Positions 35,035 to 43,532 of a DNA stretch of 64,000 nucleotides are shown one piece after another. Every line of letters starts with the position of its first letter. Position 1 is the first letter of the stretch. The DNA lies in the NCBI RefSeq assembly GCF_014332515.1, contig NZ_VFSD01000006.1, positions 157,136-221,135 of the forward strand, in the 5' to 3' direction. The position numbers were made by a program, and so were the translations under genes. The notes under the pieces are model-generated. The model was given only the letters and a program-made list of their open reading frames with translations. It made no database searches and had not been told where the DNA came from. This DNA is from Pontibacter beigongshangensis. GTDB taxonomy: Bacteria > Bacteroidota > Bacteroidia > Cytophagales > Hymenobacteraceae.

Positions 35035-35463
35035 CTAATATGTTAAATTGCTTAGTTGGTAGTACTCTAGTTCCTCTTCTGCCACTTCCGGGCTAATATT
35101 CATAAAGTCGGAGGTTATTTCCTGCTCCGTCAGATTCAGTTCCTCAAAGTCTGATGGCTCCAGGTGCACATGGGAGGCGCTAAGGTAGGTGAGGATCTCG
35201 GTTTCGCCGAGGCGGGAGGCGTATGATTGGAAGTCACTCTGCTGTGGCTGCTCTTTTACATTCAGGAAATAGACGCCTACAAACACGAGCAACAATACCA
35301 GCGGAGCAAACGCCAGCCGCACAGGTTTCCAGATAGAAAACCCGGAGCTCGCAGCGCTTGTTCCCCGCGAAGCTGTCCGCTCCATTATCTGCCTAGGCAG
35401 GCGGTCGAAGTAGCCATCAGGGGCCTTGTAAATGTTCTTTTTTGGTATCTCGTTTAGCTTCAT
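35035..35463 (-). CDS. Single-span membrane protein, probable anti-sigma factor
   Basis: 142 residues with a short cytoplasmic N-terminus (MKLNEIPKKNIYKAPDGYFDRLP), one membrane helix (about 52-68, LAFAPLVLLLVFVGVYF) and an acidic periplasmic tail. No zinc-binding anti-sigma His/Cys motif is visible. Role inferred from its place between an ECF sigma gene (53-bp gap) and a Spy-like periplasmic gene, an arrangement frequent in Cytophagales. Confidence 0.72.
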   Translation of the reverse strand: MKLNEIPKKNIYKAPDGYFDRLPRQIMERTASRGTSAASSGFSIWKPVRLAFAPLVLLLVFVGVYFLNVKEQPQQSDFQSYASRLGETEILTYLSASHVHLEPSDFEELNLTEQEITSDFMNISPEVAEEELEYYQLSNLTY

Positions 35464-35516
35464 CTCTCCTCACGTTATCATGCTCTGTTAGTTAGATAGA
35501 AAAAGGTTGTAAAAGT

Positions 35517-36056
35517 TTAATCATTTTTTAAGAATTCCTCTATTTTTTTTGCAGCTAGGTGATAAGAGGCTTTCAGAGCGCCTACTGAAGTGCCCAGAAT
35601 CTCAGATATTTCTTCGTACTTGAGCTCATCGTAATAGCGCATGTTAAATACCAGGCGCTGCTTGTCGGGCAAACGGAGCAATGCTTTCTGAAGTTTTATT
35701 TGGATCTCCTCTCCGGATATATCGGAGGAACTGTCTATTTTATCGGCAAGCTCTGCCGTGATATCGCCGATGGGCAGAAAGAACTTTCTTCTTTTACTGG
35801 ATAAAAAAGTAAGGCACTCGTTAGTGGCTATCCGGTACACCCAGGTGTAGAGCTGTGCATCCTGCCGGAAGTTCTCCAGGTTTTTCCAGACCTTGATAAA
35901 AACCTCTTGCGTGAGGTCATCGGCATCGTCGTGGTCAATAACCATTTTCCGGATGTGCCAGTAAATTTTCTGCTGGTACTTCCGGATAAGCTGGTTAAAG
36001 GCCAGATTGCGGCTATCGGGGCTGGCGAACTTCTCTAAGATCTCTTTGTCTTCCAC
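35517..36056 (-). CDS. ECF RNA polymerase sigma factor
   Basis: 179 residues with sigma2 (ADDLTQEVFIKVWKNLENF, about 45-65) and sigma4 (KALLRLPDKQRLVFNMRYYDELKYEEISEILG region, about 125-165) domains. Typical ECF length. Heads the operon sigma, anti-sigma, Spy-like, which implies response to envelope or protein-folding stress. Probably autoregulated, though I cannot fix its promoter. Confidence 0.95.
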   Translation of the reverse strand: MEDKEILEKFASPDSRNLAFNQLIRKYQQKIYWHIRKMVIDHDDADDLTQEVFIKVWKNLENFRQDAQLYTWVYRIATNECLTFLSSKRRKFFLPIGDITAELADKIDSSSDISGEEIQIKLQKALLRLPDKQRLVFNMRYYDELKYEEISEILGTSVGALKASYHLAAKKIEEFLKND

Positions 36057-36158
36057 GGGGCGGCAATTCTACGAAGAATACAGTAGGTTTTTCTGTTTTA
36101 ATGGATTTAGTAATAATCTTTCTTTTATCCTGATTTCGGGAAGCATTAATCTTACTCC

Positions 36159-36482
36159 GGTTGTGTGGTAGTATGTAGCCTTCTAACCACGCTTTCCTCC
36201 TGCAAAGATCTTGTGGGCGAGAGGCAACAGCAGAAGCTATGGGCAATTTTTGTCTGAGTTAGCATAGCTGCTGGTACAGCTGTGACAGCGGAGTAAAGCT
36301 GTTTCATTGCCGGAGTCTTTGTTTTTTTTGTCTTGATACAAAAAGAACCAAAAAAATCAAGACGCGAAAAACTCGCTGAACGCTCAGACAGTTTAGCGTC
36401 AATTGGTGCACCGGGCAACCGATTTCTGCTTTGTTGCTACCTGCCGCAATACATAATTTCAGATGGCTGCTACCGCACAACT
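36159..36482. mobile_element. MITE-like element, copy 1
   Basis: About 324 bp, collinear with the copy at 59634-59967. Ends TTGTGTGGTAG and CTACCGCACAAC are inverted repeats with one mismatch. Shared landmarks: GATCTTGTGGGCGAGAG, GTTAGCATAGC, the hairpin GTCTTGAT...ATCAAGAC (36330-36363), loop ACTCGCTGAACGCTCA, and GGCTGCTACCGCACAACT at the right. No ORF, no transposase. Also has an inverted pair TAATTTCAG/CTGAAATTA across its right end (36454-36489). Confidence 0.75.
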
Positions 36483-36484
36483 GA

Positions 36485-36514
36485 AATTATTCTAATCAAA
36501 ACAGCCCTCCTGAG
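36485..36514 (+). repeat. Short repeat copy m (forward)
   Basis: AATTATTCTAATCAAAACAG, CCCTCCTGAG, tail TTGCTGATGCTGCTC. Directly abuts MITE-like copy 1. Confidence 0.82.
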
Positions 36515-36590
36515 CATTCTGCGCTTGCTGATGCTGCTCAAATATATGCCTAAGCAGGTCCTTAGGCTTTTATTCATGCTCGAAGAACAA

Positions 36591-36624
36591 AAAAAGGCTG
36601 CACTTGTTAGGGTACAGCCTTTTT
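36591..36624 (-). terminator. Terminator of transketolase C-subunit gene
   Basis: Arms AAAAAGGCTG / CAGCCTTTTT around a 14-base loop; T-run on the minus strand. Confidence 0.85.
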
Positions 36625-36643
36625 CTGCTTACGCTTGTATTGT

Positions 36644-37603
36644 CTATGCCTTTTTGCGCGCTATCACACGCTCTGCAGCTGCTACAATATCATTCTCAGA
36701 TAAGCCGTATTTTTCCATCAGTTGCTCTGGCGTGCCGCTTTCACCGAAGGTATCGTCGGTGGCAACGTACTCCATTGGCAGCGGCGTGTTGCGCACGAGC
36801 AGCTGCGCGATGCTATCGCCCAGCCCGCCCAGGCGGTTGTGCTCCTCAGCCGATACCACGCAGCCTGTTTTAGCCACTGAAGCTAAGACTGCGGCTTCGT
36901 CGAGAGGTTTAATGGTGTGGATATTTATAATTTCGGCATTGATACCTTTCTCTGCCAGAATATGGCCTGCCAGAATCGCTTTCCATACCAGGTGACCGGT
37001 GGCGAAAATACTTACATCAGTACCTTCGTTCAGCATCACGGCCTTGCCAATTTCAAACTTCTGGTCGGCAGGGGTGAATACCGGAATAACCGGGCGGCCA
37101 AAGCGCAGGTATACCGGGCCTTCGTAGTCGGCAATGGCAATGGTGGCGGCTTTGGTCTGGTTGTAGTCGCAAGGGTTGATCACGGTCATGTGCGGCAGCA
37201 TCTTCATCATGCCGATGTCTTCCAGGATCTGGTGCGTGGCACCGTCTTCACCCAGGGTAAGGCCGGCATGCGAGGCGCAGATTTTTACGTTCTTGCCGGA
37301 GTAAGCGATAGACTGGCGGATCTGGTCGTACACGCGGCCGGTGGAGAAATTGGCAAAGGTTCCGGTGAACGGAATTTTACCGCCTATGGTAAGGCCGGCT
37401 GCAATGCCCATCATGTTGGCTTCTGCAATACCGATCTGGAAAAAGCGCTCCGGGTTCTCCTTGATGAAGTCGGCCATTTTAAGGGAGCCAACCAGGTCGG
37501 CGCAAAGGGCTACTACATTCGGGTTCTTCCGGCCGAGCTCCAGCAAACCTGCCCCAAATCCGGAACGGGTGTCTTTTTTCTCTGAATAAGAATACTCTTT
37601 CAT
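36644..37603 (-). CDS. Transketolase, C-terminal subunit
   Basis: 319 residues covering the pyrimidine-binding (PYR) and C-terminal domains of transketolase; partner of the N-terminal subunit at 39165. Visible: EANMMGIAAGLTIGGK, THQILEDIGMMKMLPHMTVI and the ATGHLVWKAILAG C-domain. With the N-subunit it would make one thiamine-diphosphate enzyme of the non-oxidative pentose phosphate pathway. Split transketolases are usual in archaea and many Bacteroidota, normally as adjacent genes; here a vWA gene separates them. Confidence 0.93.
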   Translation of the reverse strand: MKEYSYSEKKDTRSGFGAGLLELGRKNPNVVALCADLVGSLKMADFIKENPERFFQIGIAEANMMGIAAGLTIGGKIPFTGTFANFSTGRVYDQIRQSIAYSGKNVKICASHAGLTLGEDGATHQILEDIGMMKMLPHMTVINPCDYNQTKAATIAIADYEGPVYLRFGRPVIPVFTPADQKFEIGKAVMLNEGTDVSIFATGHLVWKAILAGHILAEKGINAEIINIHTIKPLDEAAVLASVAKTGCVVSAEEHNRLGGLGDSIAQLLVRNTPLPMEYVATDDTFGESGTPEQLMEKYGLSENDIVAAAERVIARKKA

Positions 37604-37693
37604 CTGTATGATTTTTCTTAAAGGTCAGATGGAATTTGCATGTCGTCGTGGCTCATCTTTTTACAGCTGATGTTCAGAACATGCGCCTTTCAT

Positions 37694-39091
37694 TTATCTG
37701 TTGAAAATTTTTACGGTTGTTGTTGCGCCTGATCTAATCGTGAAGTCTTTCACATCGGTAAATTTACTCGCATGGGCGGACTTCATACGGTAAACCAGTC
37801 TATAGTTTCCCGGCTGTAGGGCCAGGGTTATTCTGCTGCTCTGCTCCGGCAGGTTGTGCAGCCAGCGTTGCGTGCCGTCTTCCTCCAGGCTATAGATGCT
37901 TCCGTAGCCCTGCAGGTCCGATGGTATGTTCAGCTGGCCTGGTTGCGGTATGGTGATCGGCGTAGGCTGTCCCTGCTTTATCTCCACACCTTTCATATAA
38001 ATGCGGGGCAGGGTCAGCAACTCCAGATCGTATTTGCCAACCAGATACTTGTGCCTGCTGCCAAAATTCTGCACCTGCAGCGTTTGCTCTGAGCCCTGCT
38101 GCCTTACAATGGCGGCCAACTGCCCATAAGGTGACGGGCCGTCCTGGCGCAGGTGCAGCTCACCCTGCGGGGCCGTTACCGGAAACACATTGTGCCGGCC
38201 AGGCTTGATACCGAGGCTGCGGGCCACTACCGGGGGTGTGGTATGCACCACCAGGTCGTAGGGCAGGAGCGCATCGATATCCAGTTTGTCGGCCTTGCCG
38301 CTGGCATCTTTGTAATGCACAAAGTTGTACTCCGGCTGTCCGGTGAGCGCGTTCAGGAACGTCATGTTCACGTTGCTCTCTACGGGTTTGCCACTGCCAT
38401 CCACCAGTTCCACGGATACCGTGGTAGGGGAGAGCGTCTGGAGCACAATCTCCGTGAGCACCTTCTGAAAAGTGCGCACATCGGCTGCGTTAAAATATTG
38501 CCCGATACAGTTCAGTTCTTCCACCTGCCCCGCCTCTATACCAATACCGATCACGAACGGGCGCAGAAAGATACGCTTGCGCTGCAGGGCCAGGGAAGTG
38601 GCACAAGGATCGCCTTTGCACGACTCCAACCCATCGGTAATCAGAATGATGACATTGCGGGCACCTTTCTCATCCGGAAAATCGTTCGCCGACTGCTCCA
38701 GCGAATAGGTAATGGGGGTGTTGCCCCGCGGCACGATCTGCTCCAGTTTTTTCTGGATCGCCTCCTTGTTATTGGCGGCGAAGGGTACTTCGAGCCGGGT
38801 GTCTTTACACTCGTTTCGCTCCCGCCCGAACTGGTGTCCATATACCCGCAGGGCCACCTCCAGGTGCTGGTACTGCTCCAGCGAGTCTGTGAGCCCGGCC
38901 AGGAGCTTTTTGGCTACTGCCATGCGGTCGCTTTCTTCCCATTTGGCCAGCATGCTGCCAGAGGCATCGAGCAGGAACAGAATGCGCGTAACAGGCTGCT
39001 TTTGCCTGGCCTCCTGGGCAACAGCAAGCCTTCCTGCTGCGAATAGGAGCAGAAAGCAAATCAGAGCGGTTATGCTGCACCAGTGTTTCAT
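37694..39091 (-). CDS. Secreted/periplasmic vWA-domain protein
   Basis: 465 residues: signal peptide (to about 25), von Willebrand factor A domain (about 33-215) with intact MIDAS motif DASGSM (42-47) and ITDGLES loop, then beta-rich domains (about 225-465) resembling carboxypeptidase-regulatory-like or bacterial Ig folds. Similar proteins in other phyla are described as Mg-chelatase-like vWA or extracellular matrix-binding, but the role is unknown. It lies between the two transketolase subunit genes on the same strand, with 90- and 73-bp gaps. Confidence 0.88.
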   Translation of the reverse strand: MKHWCSITALICFLLLFAAGRLAVAQEARQKQPVTRILFLLDASGSMLAKWEESDRMAVAKKLLAGLTDSLEQYQHLEVALRVYGHQFGRERNECKDTRLEVPFAANNKEAIQKKLEQIVPRGNTPITYSLEQSANDFPDEKGARNVIILITDGLESCKGDPCATSLALQRKRIFLRPFVIGIGIEAGQVEELNCIGQYFNAADVRTFQKVLTEIVLQTLSPTTVSVELVDGSGKPVESNVNMTFLNALTGQPEYNFVHYKDASGKADKLDIDALLPYDLVVHTTPPVVARSLGIKPGRHNVFPVTAPQGELHLRQDGPSPYGQLAAIVRQQGSEQTLQVQNFGSRHKYLVGKYDLELLTLPRIYMKGVEIKQGQPTPITIPQPGQLNIPSDLQGYGSIYSLEEDGTQRWLHNLPEQSSRITLALQPGNYRLVYRMKSAHASKFTDVKDFTIRSGATTTVKIFNR

Positions 39092-39164
39092 GCTGCCATT
39101 TCAGGACAAGTAAAGCATGGTAAGCCAAGCGGCCCAGAGGCGCAACTGGCTCGGCAACTTGAAT

Positions 39165-40022
39165 CTAGTAATCAGAGGCTGCCTCTACAGAGAGTTGCTG
39201 CAAGGCGATCTGCAACTGCTCGTCGTTAGGAGCAATGCCATGCCATTTGTGCGAACCCATCATAAAGTCAACGCCGAAACCCATTTCAGTATTCATCAGA
39301 ATAAGCACGGGTTTCCCTTTGCCGGTGGCTGCTTTCGCTTCTTCCAGCGCTGGTAACAACGTTTCGAAGTTGTTGCCGTCTGCTTCCAGCACATGCCAGC
39401 CAAAGGCATCAAATTTCTTGCGCAGGTCGCCATGTGCTAACACTTCATCGGTGGAGCCGTCGATCTGCTGGCCGTTCAGGTCTACCGTAGCGATAAGGTT
39501 ATCTACTTTGTTGTGCGGGGCAAACATAATGGCTTCCCACACCTGACCTTCGTCCAGCTCGCCATCTCCCATCAGCACGTATACCAGGTTGGGATCGTTG
39601 TTGAGTTTTTTGGCAAGTGCGGCACCAATGGCAACCGATAAACCCTGGCCCAGTGAGCCGGAAGCTACGCGAATGCCTGGCAGGCCTTCTTCGGTGGCCG
39701 GGTGGCCCTGCAACCTGGAGTTCAATTTACGGAATGTGGCCAGTTCGCTTACTTCAAAGAAGCCGGCTCGTGCCAGGGTGCTGTAAAATACAGGCGAGAT
39801 ATGGCCGTTGGAGAGGAAGAAGAGGTCTTCGCCCTGGCCGTCCATCTTAAAATCGGTGCTGTAGTTCATTACCTTAAAGTACAGCGACACGAAATAGTCT
39901 GTGCAGCCGAGCGAGCCGCCCGGGTGGCCGGAGTTCACGGCATGTACCATTCGCACGATATCACGACGCACCTGTGACGCAATCTGCTTTAGTTCTTCAG
40001 TGCTTTTGTTGTGTGGATTCAC
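39165..40022 (-). CDS. Transketolase, N-terminal subunit
   Basis: 285 residues forming the thiamine-diphosphate-binding PP domain. Signatures: VHAVNSGHPGGSLGCTDYF, GSLGQGLSVAIGAALA and the GDGELDEGQVWEA metal/diphosphate-binding motif (about 152-164), then DLNGQQIDG. It complements the C-subunit at 36644. First gene of the three-gene set tktN-vWA-tktC, with a 558-bp upstream region. Confidence 0.94.
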   Translation of the reverse strand: MNPHNKSTEELKQIASQVRRDIVRMVHAVNSGHPGGSLGCTDYFVSLYFKVMNYSTDFKMDGQGEDLFFLSNGHISPVFYSTLARAGFFEVSELATFRKLNSRLQGHPATEEGLPGIRVASGSLGQGLSVAIGAALAKKLNNDPNLVYVLMGDGELDEGQVWEAIMFAPHNKVDNLIATVDLNGQQIDGSTDEVLAHGDLRKKFDAFGWHVLEADGNNFETLLPALEEAKAATGKGKPVLILMNTEMGFGVDFMMGSHKWHGIAPNDEQLQIALQQLSVEAASDY

Positions 40023-40361
40023 TTCGTTAGATTTCGTTAAAGATTATTAGTGTCTAAAATACAAATAATATTGTAAAGTGCTAGAGATGTATATTAAAAA
40101 GAGTTGCTGGCAGGCCCATGTCTCTATCCTTTACCGATAGCTGCGCTAACCTGCGTTAGGGTGGTAAGCTTGCGCAGCTATTTATATTGCCGGTTAAATA
40201 TCTGAATAACTTTGATTACCCACAATCATAAATACAAAACTCTTCAAAACTTTATAGGCTAACCGCTAAAATATCTTCCAGGTATTCAGGTTGTTTCCGG
40301 AAATACGGCGTTGTGCAGGTAAGTTCGGTGTTCTGCGGAGAGGCCTGCCGCACTACCCCCA

Positions 40362-40392
40362 AATTATGTGAATGAAAATGCCCCTCCGGAGG
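40362..40392 (+). repeat. Short repeat copy n (forward)
   Basis: AATTATGTGAATGAAAATG, CCCCTCCGGAGG; no CTG tail. Confidence 0.8.
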
Positions 40393-40499
40393 TAAAAAGA
40401 GACGCAAGGCACTGGACTCTTCTAAAGTTAAGAGTTGGTTTGTGTTTTCCGGTTTACCTTTAAAGCTCCCCATTAACCATTCAACAAACAGCAAGCAGC

Positions 40500-40530
40500 A
40501 ATTATTTGAATGAAAATGGCCTTCCGGAGG
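40500..40530 (+). repeat. Short repeat copy o (forward)
   Basis: AATTATTTGAATGAAAATGG, CCTTCCGGAGG; no CTG tail. Confidence 0.8.
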
Positions 40531-40580
40531 CTTATAGGATCATGAAAGGTTAGACCCCATAAGCCGTGGAAACCCAGGAG

Positions 40581-41033
40581 TTACTTGTTCAGGATCTGGG
40601 CGGCGTGCTCGGCCGTTTTTACTTTGGTGATGATGTCCTGGATCGTGCCCTGCTCATCAATTACAAACGTGTAGCGCATGGTGCCCATGTATTTGCGGCC
40701 GTACATCGACTTCTCCTGCCAAACGCCATAAGCCTCCACAATTTTCTTGTCGGTATCGGCAATTAGGGTAAAGGGCAGATCGAATTTTTTGATGAACTTC
40801 TGGTGCGATGCCTCATCGTCTACACTCACGCCCAGCACTTCGTAGCCTTCGCGCTGCAGGTCGCTGTAATTGTCGCGCAGGTTGCAGGATTGGGCGGTGC
40901 AGCCGGGGGTGTCGTCTTTCGGGTAGAAGTACAAAATCACTTTTTTGCCCCGGTAGTTGCTGAGCCTTACGGTGTTGCCGTTCTGGTCTCTGCTTTCGAA
41001 GTCGGGGGCCTGGTCTCCTGTTTTCAGTTCCAT
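40581..41033 (-). CDS. bcp: Thioredoxin-dependent thiol peroxidase (Bcp/PrxQ)
   Basis: 150-residue peroxiredoxin reducing H2O2 and organic peroxides. The peroxidatic Cys is C45 in TPGCTAQ, with a resolving Cys at C50 (the CX4C arrangement of atypical 2-Cys PrxQ). Gene start lies 8 bp after the M23 peptidase stop, so it is the last gene of the FAH-M23-bcp operon. Confidence 0.94.
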   Translation of the reverse strand: MELKTGDQAPDFESRDQNGNTVRLSNYRGKKVILYFYPKDDTPGCTAQSCNLRDNYSDLQREGYEVLGVSVDDEASHQKFIKKFDLPFTLIADTDKKIVEAYGVWQEKSMYGRKYMGTMRYTFVIDEQGTIQDIITKVKTAEHAAQILNK

Positions 41034-41041
41034 AGTCTGGG

Positions 41042-42958
41042 TTAAATAGTTGTTTTATAAATAGCTTCGTTTCCGGCGTTATCTCTTACGGTCAGAATTA
41101 CCTCGCCCGACAAAGGTATGCTTTTGTCGAGCTTCTCGGAGTAAATGGTGGCCGTTTTATGCTCGTACTTCATCAGCAGCCATTCTCCGTTTATGTAGGC
41201 ATTAAATGAGCTGAGTCCGGAAAGATCGTCTGATATTTTGAACTTGATCTGCACTTTGCTCTTGCTCAGAAGCCTGATAACCGGCGGCTTTTTGTCTTCG
41301 AGTACTTTGAATTTGCCCATGTTGCGGGTAGTAAAGGTGATGGCGTTGCCATCCCAGGTGCCGCCTGCCAGGCCTCTGCCGCGGCCAAGCCCCAGGTAAT
41401 ACACAAAGGCCTTCGACTTGTCTATAACAGGGGTAGAAGGCGTGATGGTCACCTTAACTGGCTGGTGCAGGGGCGTGAAATAATCGCCGATGGTATATAC
41501 ATCATCTTCCAGGTTCGTTTCCAGATACAGCGTGTCGTAGAGCGACTCTTTCGCAAATTCTATTTTAGCGTAATCGTTTTTAAAGTCTACTGCTTTGCCG
41601 GACGGAATTACCTGCTGGAAACCAAACGGATATGCAGTGCCGCAGAAGTTCATAGAATCAGGGACGCCAGCCCGCAGGTCGTAGAGGTTCACCGATACGG
41701 AGTTGCGGGTATAGCTCGGCACCAGCACCAGTTTGCGGTTGCCTTTGTAAAGCTCCACATTGCGGGGCGTGGCCGAGGTGTCGGTGGCGCTAATCTTCAG
41801 GATATTGCCGATAACCTCATAGTCTACTTTAGGCTGTTTTACCTGCTTCGACAGCGTTTGGGAGAATTCCGGCTTCTGGCCTTTCAGCACAAAGCTCAGG
41901 GTAGAGGTGTTGTCGTAAGAGTCTTTGGCTACTAGGCGGACCTGGTACGTGGAGTCGGGGTGCACGTTTATACGGCCACGGTTTTGGAGGGCGGTATAAA
42001 TAGGCAGTTCGTTGCCATAGTCTACAAATATTTTCTGAAACGAGCGTCCGTTGCGCCGGAATACGTGGTAGTTGATGTGCTGCGACAACTGCCGGTTCAG
42101 CGCAAAGGGAACCTGGTCGATGTGGTGTTGATAGGTCAGTTTGTTGTTGATATACACTGTTACTTCCTGGGTGCCGTTCCTGTTATCGGCCCCGTCGAGC
42201 CGGTCGATCGTCTGCAGTTCCAGCCCCAGCAGGCCATGGCCATACACGGTATCCTGCAGCACAAAGTTGCTGCCTGTTTTCTTTGTCCGGAACTCCGCTC
42301 TGCCAAACTCCTGGTTTACGCGGGCATAAATATTAAGGGTATTAATACCTAGGGTGTAGATTTCCGGAGGCGTGGTGTCTATGACTTCGGAGAACTTCCA
42401 CCTGAGCGGGTTATACAGTTTGTCGGTTGTGTCGCGTATCTCAAAGTGCAGGTGCGGGCCTCCCGAGCCACCCGTGTTGCCCGACAGAGCAATAACATCG
42501 CCTTTCTTTACGGGAAACTGGTTTTTGTCCGGAAACAGCTCCAGTTCAAAGGTTTTGCGTTTGTACTGCTCCTGCAGCACATGCTCCGCCAGCGGGTTGT
42601 AGAACGAGAGCAGGTGCGCATAAGTCGTTACCAGGCCGTTAGGGTGGGTAATGTAGATGATATTGCCATACCCGTAGGTCGACATCTTTACGCGCGAAAT
42701 GTAGCCGTCAGCGGCGGCATGCACATTCAGGCCTTCCCGTTGGTCGGTCTTGATATCGATGCCGCCATGGAAGTGGTTGGAGCGTATCTCGCCCATCGTC
42801 CCCGACAGGAAGTTCCGCTGCCCAGGCTTAATCGGGAACATGAAGTAGCCCGGCTGCACGGTAGGCTGTGCCAGCAGGACCAACGAAGAAAACGCAAAAA
42901 TTATAAAAAGGAGGAGGTGTTTACTTAACTTCAAAATCGAGTAATTTTTTATCTTCAA
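41042..42958 (-). CDS. M23-family metallopeptidase, secreted
   Basis: 638 residues. Signal peptide (about 1-31, ending LVLLAQ), then an M23/LytM domain close to the N-terminus (about 45-180): HFHGGIDIKT and GPHLHFEIRD carry the metal His/Asp ligands, so it is probably catalytic on peptidoglycan cross-links. The C-terminal two thirds is beta-rich with Ig-like repeats. Start overlaps the FAH gene by 38 bases; no later Met would retain the signal peptide. Confidence 0.9.
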   Translation of the reverse strand: MKIKNYSILKLSKHLLLFIIFAFSSLVLLAQPTVQPGYFMFPIKPGQRNFLSGTMGEIRSNHFHGGIDIKTDQREGLNVHAAADGYISRVKMSTYGYGNIIYITHPNGLVTTYAHLLSFYNPLAEHVLQEQYKRKTFELELFPDKNQFPVKKGDVIALSGNTGGSGGPHLHFEIRDTTDKLYNPLRWKFSEVIDTTPPEIYTLGINTLNIYARVNQEFGRAEFRTKKTGSNFVLQDTVYGHGLLGLELQTIDRLDGADNRNGTQEVTVYINNKLTYQHHIDQVPFALNRQLSQHINYHVFRRNGRSFQKIFVDYGNELPIYTALQNRGRINVHPDSTYQVRLVAKDSYDNTSTLSFVLKGQKPEFSQTLSKQVKQPKVDYEVIGNILKISATDTSATPRNVELYKGNRKLVLVPSYTRNSVSVNLYDLRAGVPDSMNFCGTAYPFGFQQVIPSGKAVDFKNDYAKIEFAKESLYDTLYLETNLEDDVYTIGDYFTPLHQPVKVTITPSTPVIDKSKAFVYYLGLGRGRGLAGGTWDGNAITFTTRNMGKFKVLEDKKPPVIRLLSKSKVQIKFKISDDLSGLSSFNAYINGEWLLMKYEHKTATIYSEKLDKSIPLSGEVILTVRDNAGNEAIYKTTI

Positions 42959-43532
42959 TGTAGCCTTCTAATTTGTCGCCGATCTGTACAGGGCCAACAC
43001 CCTCTGGTGTTCCCGTAAAAATCAGGTCTCCGGTCTTTAAAGTGATAAATTTGGAGACATATGCCAGCATGCTGTCGAAGGTGTTGAGCATCATGCTGGT
43101 GTTGCCTTTCTGGCGCAGCTCCCCGTTTATGTGCAGGCTGAAGGTAATATTGCTCAGGTCGGGGAACTGGCTCAGCGGCAGGAATTCGGAGATGGGGGCA
43201 GAGCCGTTGAAGCCTTTGGCGATGGTCCAGGGCAGCCCTTTGGCCTTCGCCTTTGCCTGAATGTCGCGGGCCGTAAAGTCGATGCCCAGCCCGATGGCGT
43301 CGTAGTATTTGCCGGCAAACTTGCTGTCGATGTTCTTGCCCTCCCGGCAGATGCGCAGCACAAGCTCTATTTCGTGGTGGATGTCCTGAGAGTAATCGGG
43401 GTAATAGAAAGGCTCATTGTTGCGCAGCACGGCCGTGTCGGGCTTAAAGAAAATGACGGGTTCGTCTGGCACTTCGTTCTTCAGTTCTTCTATGTGAGCC
43501 GCATAATTGCGACCTATGGCTAGGATCTTCAT
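42921..43532 (-). CDS. Fumarylacetoacetate hydrolase-family protein
   Basis: 203 residues, the small FAH-fold core. Divalent-metal ligands: HHEIELVLRI (Glu-x-Glu) and GLGIDFTARD; GTPEGVGPVQIGD closes the domain. Such single-domain members are acylpyruvate hydrolases or oxaloacetate decarboxylases. First gene of an operon with the M23 peptidase (38-base overlap) and Bcp. HppD, a tyrosine-catabolism enzyme, is 14 kb away and not evidently linked. Confidence 0.9.
   Translation of the reverse strand: MKILAIGRNYAAHIEELKNEVPDEPVIFFKPDTAVLRNNEPFYYPDYSQDIHHEIELVLRICREGKNIDSKFAGKYYDAIGLGIDFTARDIQAKAKAKGLPWTIAKGFNGSAPISEFLPLSQFPDLSNITFSLHINGELRQKGNTSMMLNTFDSMLAYVSKFITLKTGDLIFTGTPEGVGPVQIGDKLEGYIEDKKLLDFEVK

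Larger units (their letters stand above)
36057..36643. other. 587-bp non-coding gap with MITE-like copy 1
   Basis: Holds the sigma-gene promoter (near 36060-36150), MITE-like element copy 1 (36159-36482), a forward short repeat (36485-36514 plus CTG-rich tail) and the tkt C-subunit terminator (36591-36624). No gene with coding character. Confidence 0.75.
40023..40580. other. 558-bp non-coding gap
   Basis: Upstream of the tkt N-subunit and downstream of the thiol peroxidase. AT-rich promoter-like stretch 40030-40110 and about 40180-40250; two forward short repeats (40362-40392, 40500-40530) about 110 bp apart. A minus-strand open frame at 40252-40494 overlaps a repeat and is not believable. 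Confidence 0.6.

Noticed and set aside
36333..36995. 220-codon plus-strand frame starting in MITE-like copy 1
   Set aside because: It runs across the non-coding element and antisense through the transketolase gene. The peptide from the hairpin repeat recurs at copy 2, which reflects the DNA repeat, not a protein family.
38153..39046. 297-codon plus-strand frame opposite the vWA gene
   Set aside because: Antisense shadow; the minus-strand product has signal peptide and MIDAS motif.
40252..40494. 80-codon minus-strand frame upstream of the tkt N-subunit
   Set aside because: Overlaps a dispersed repeat and has no protein-like composition.
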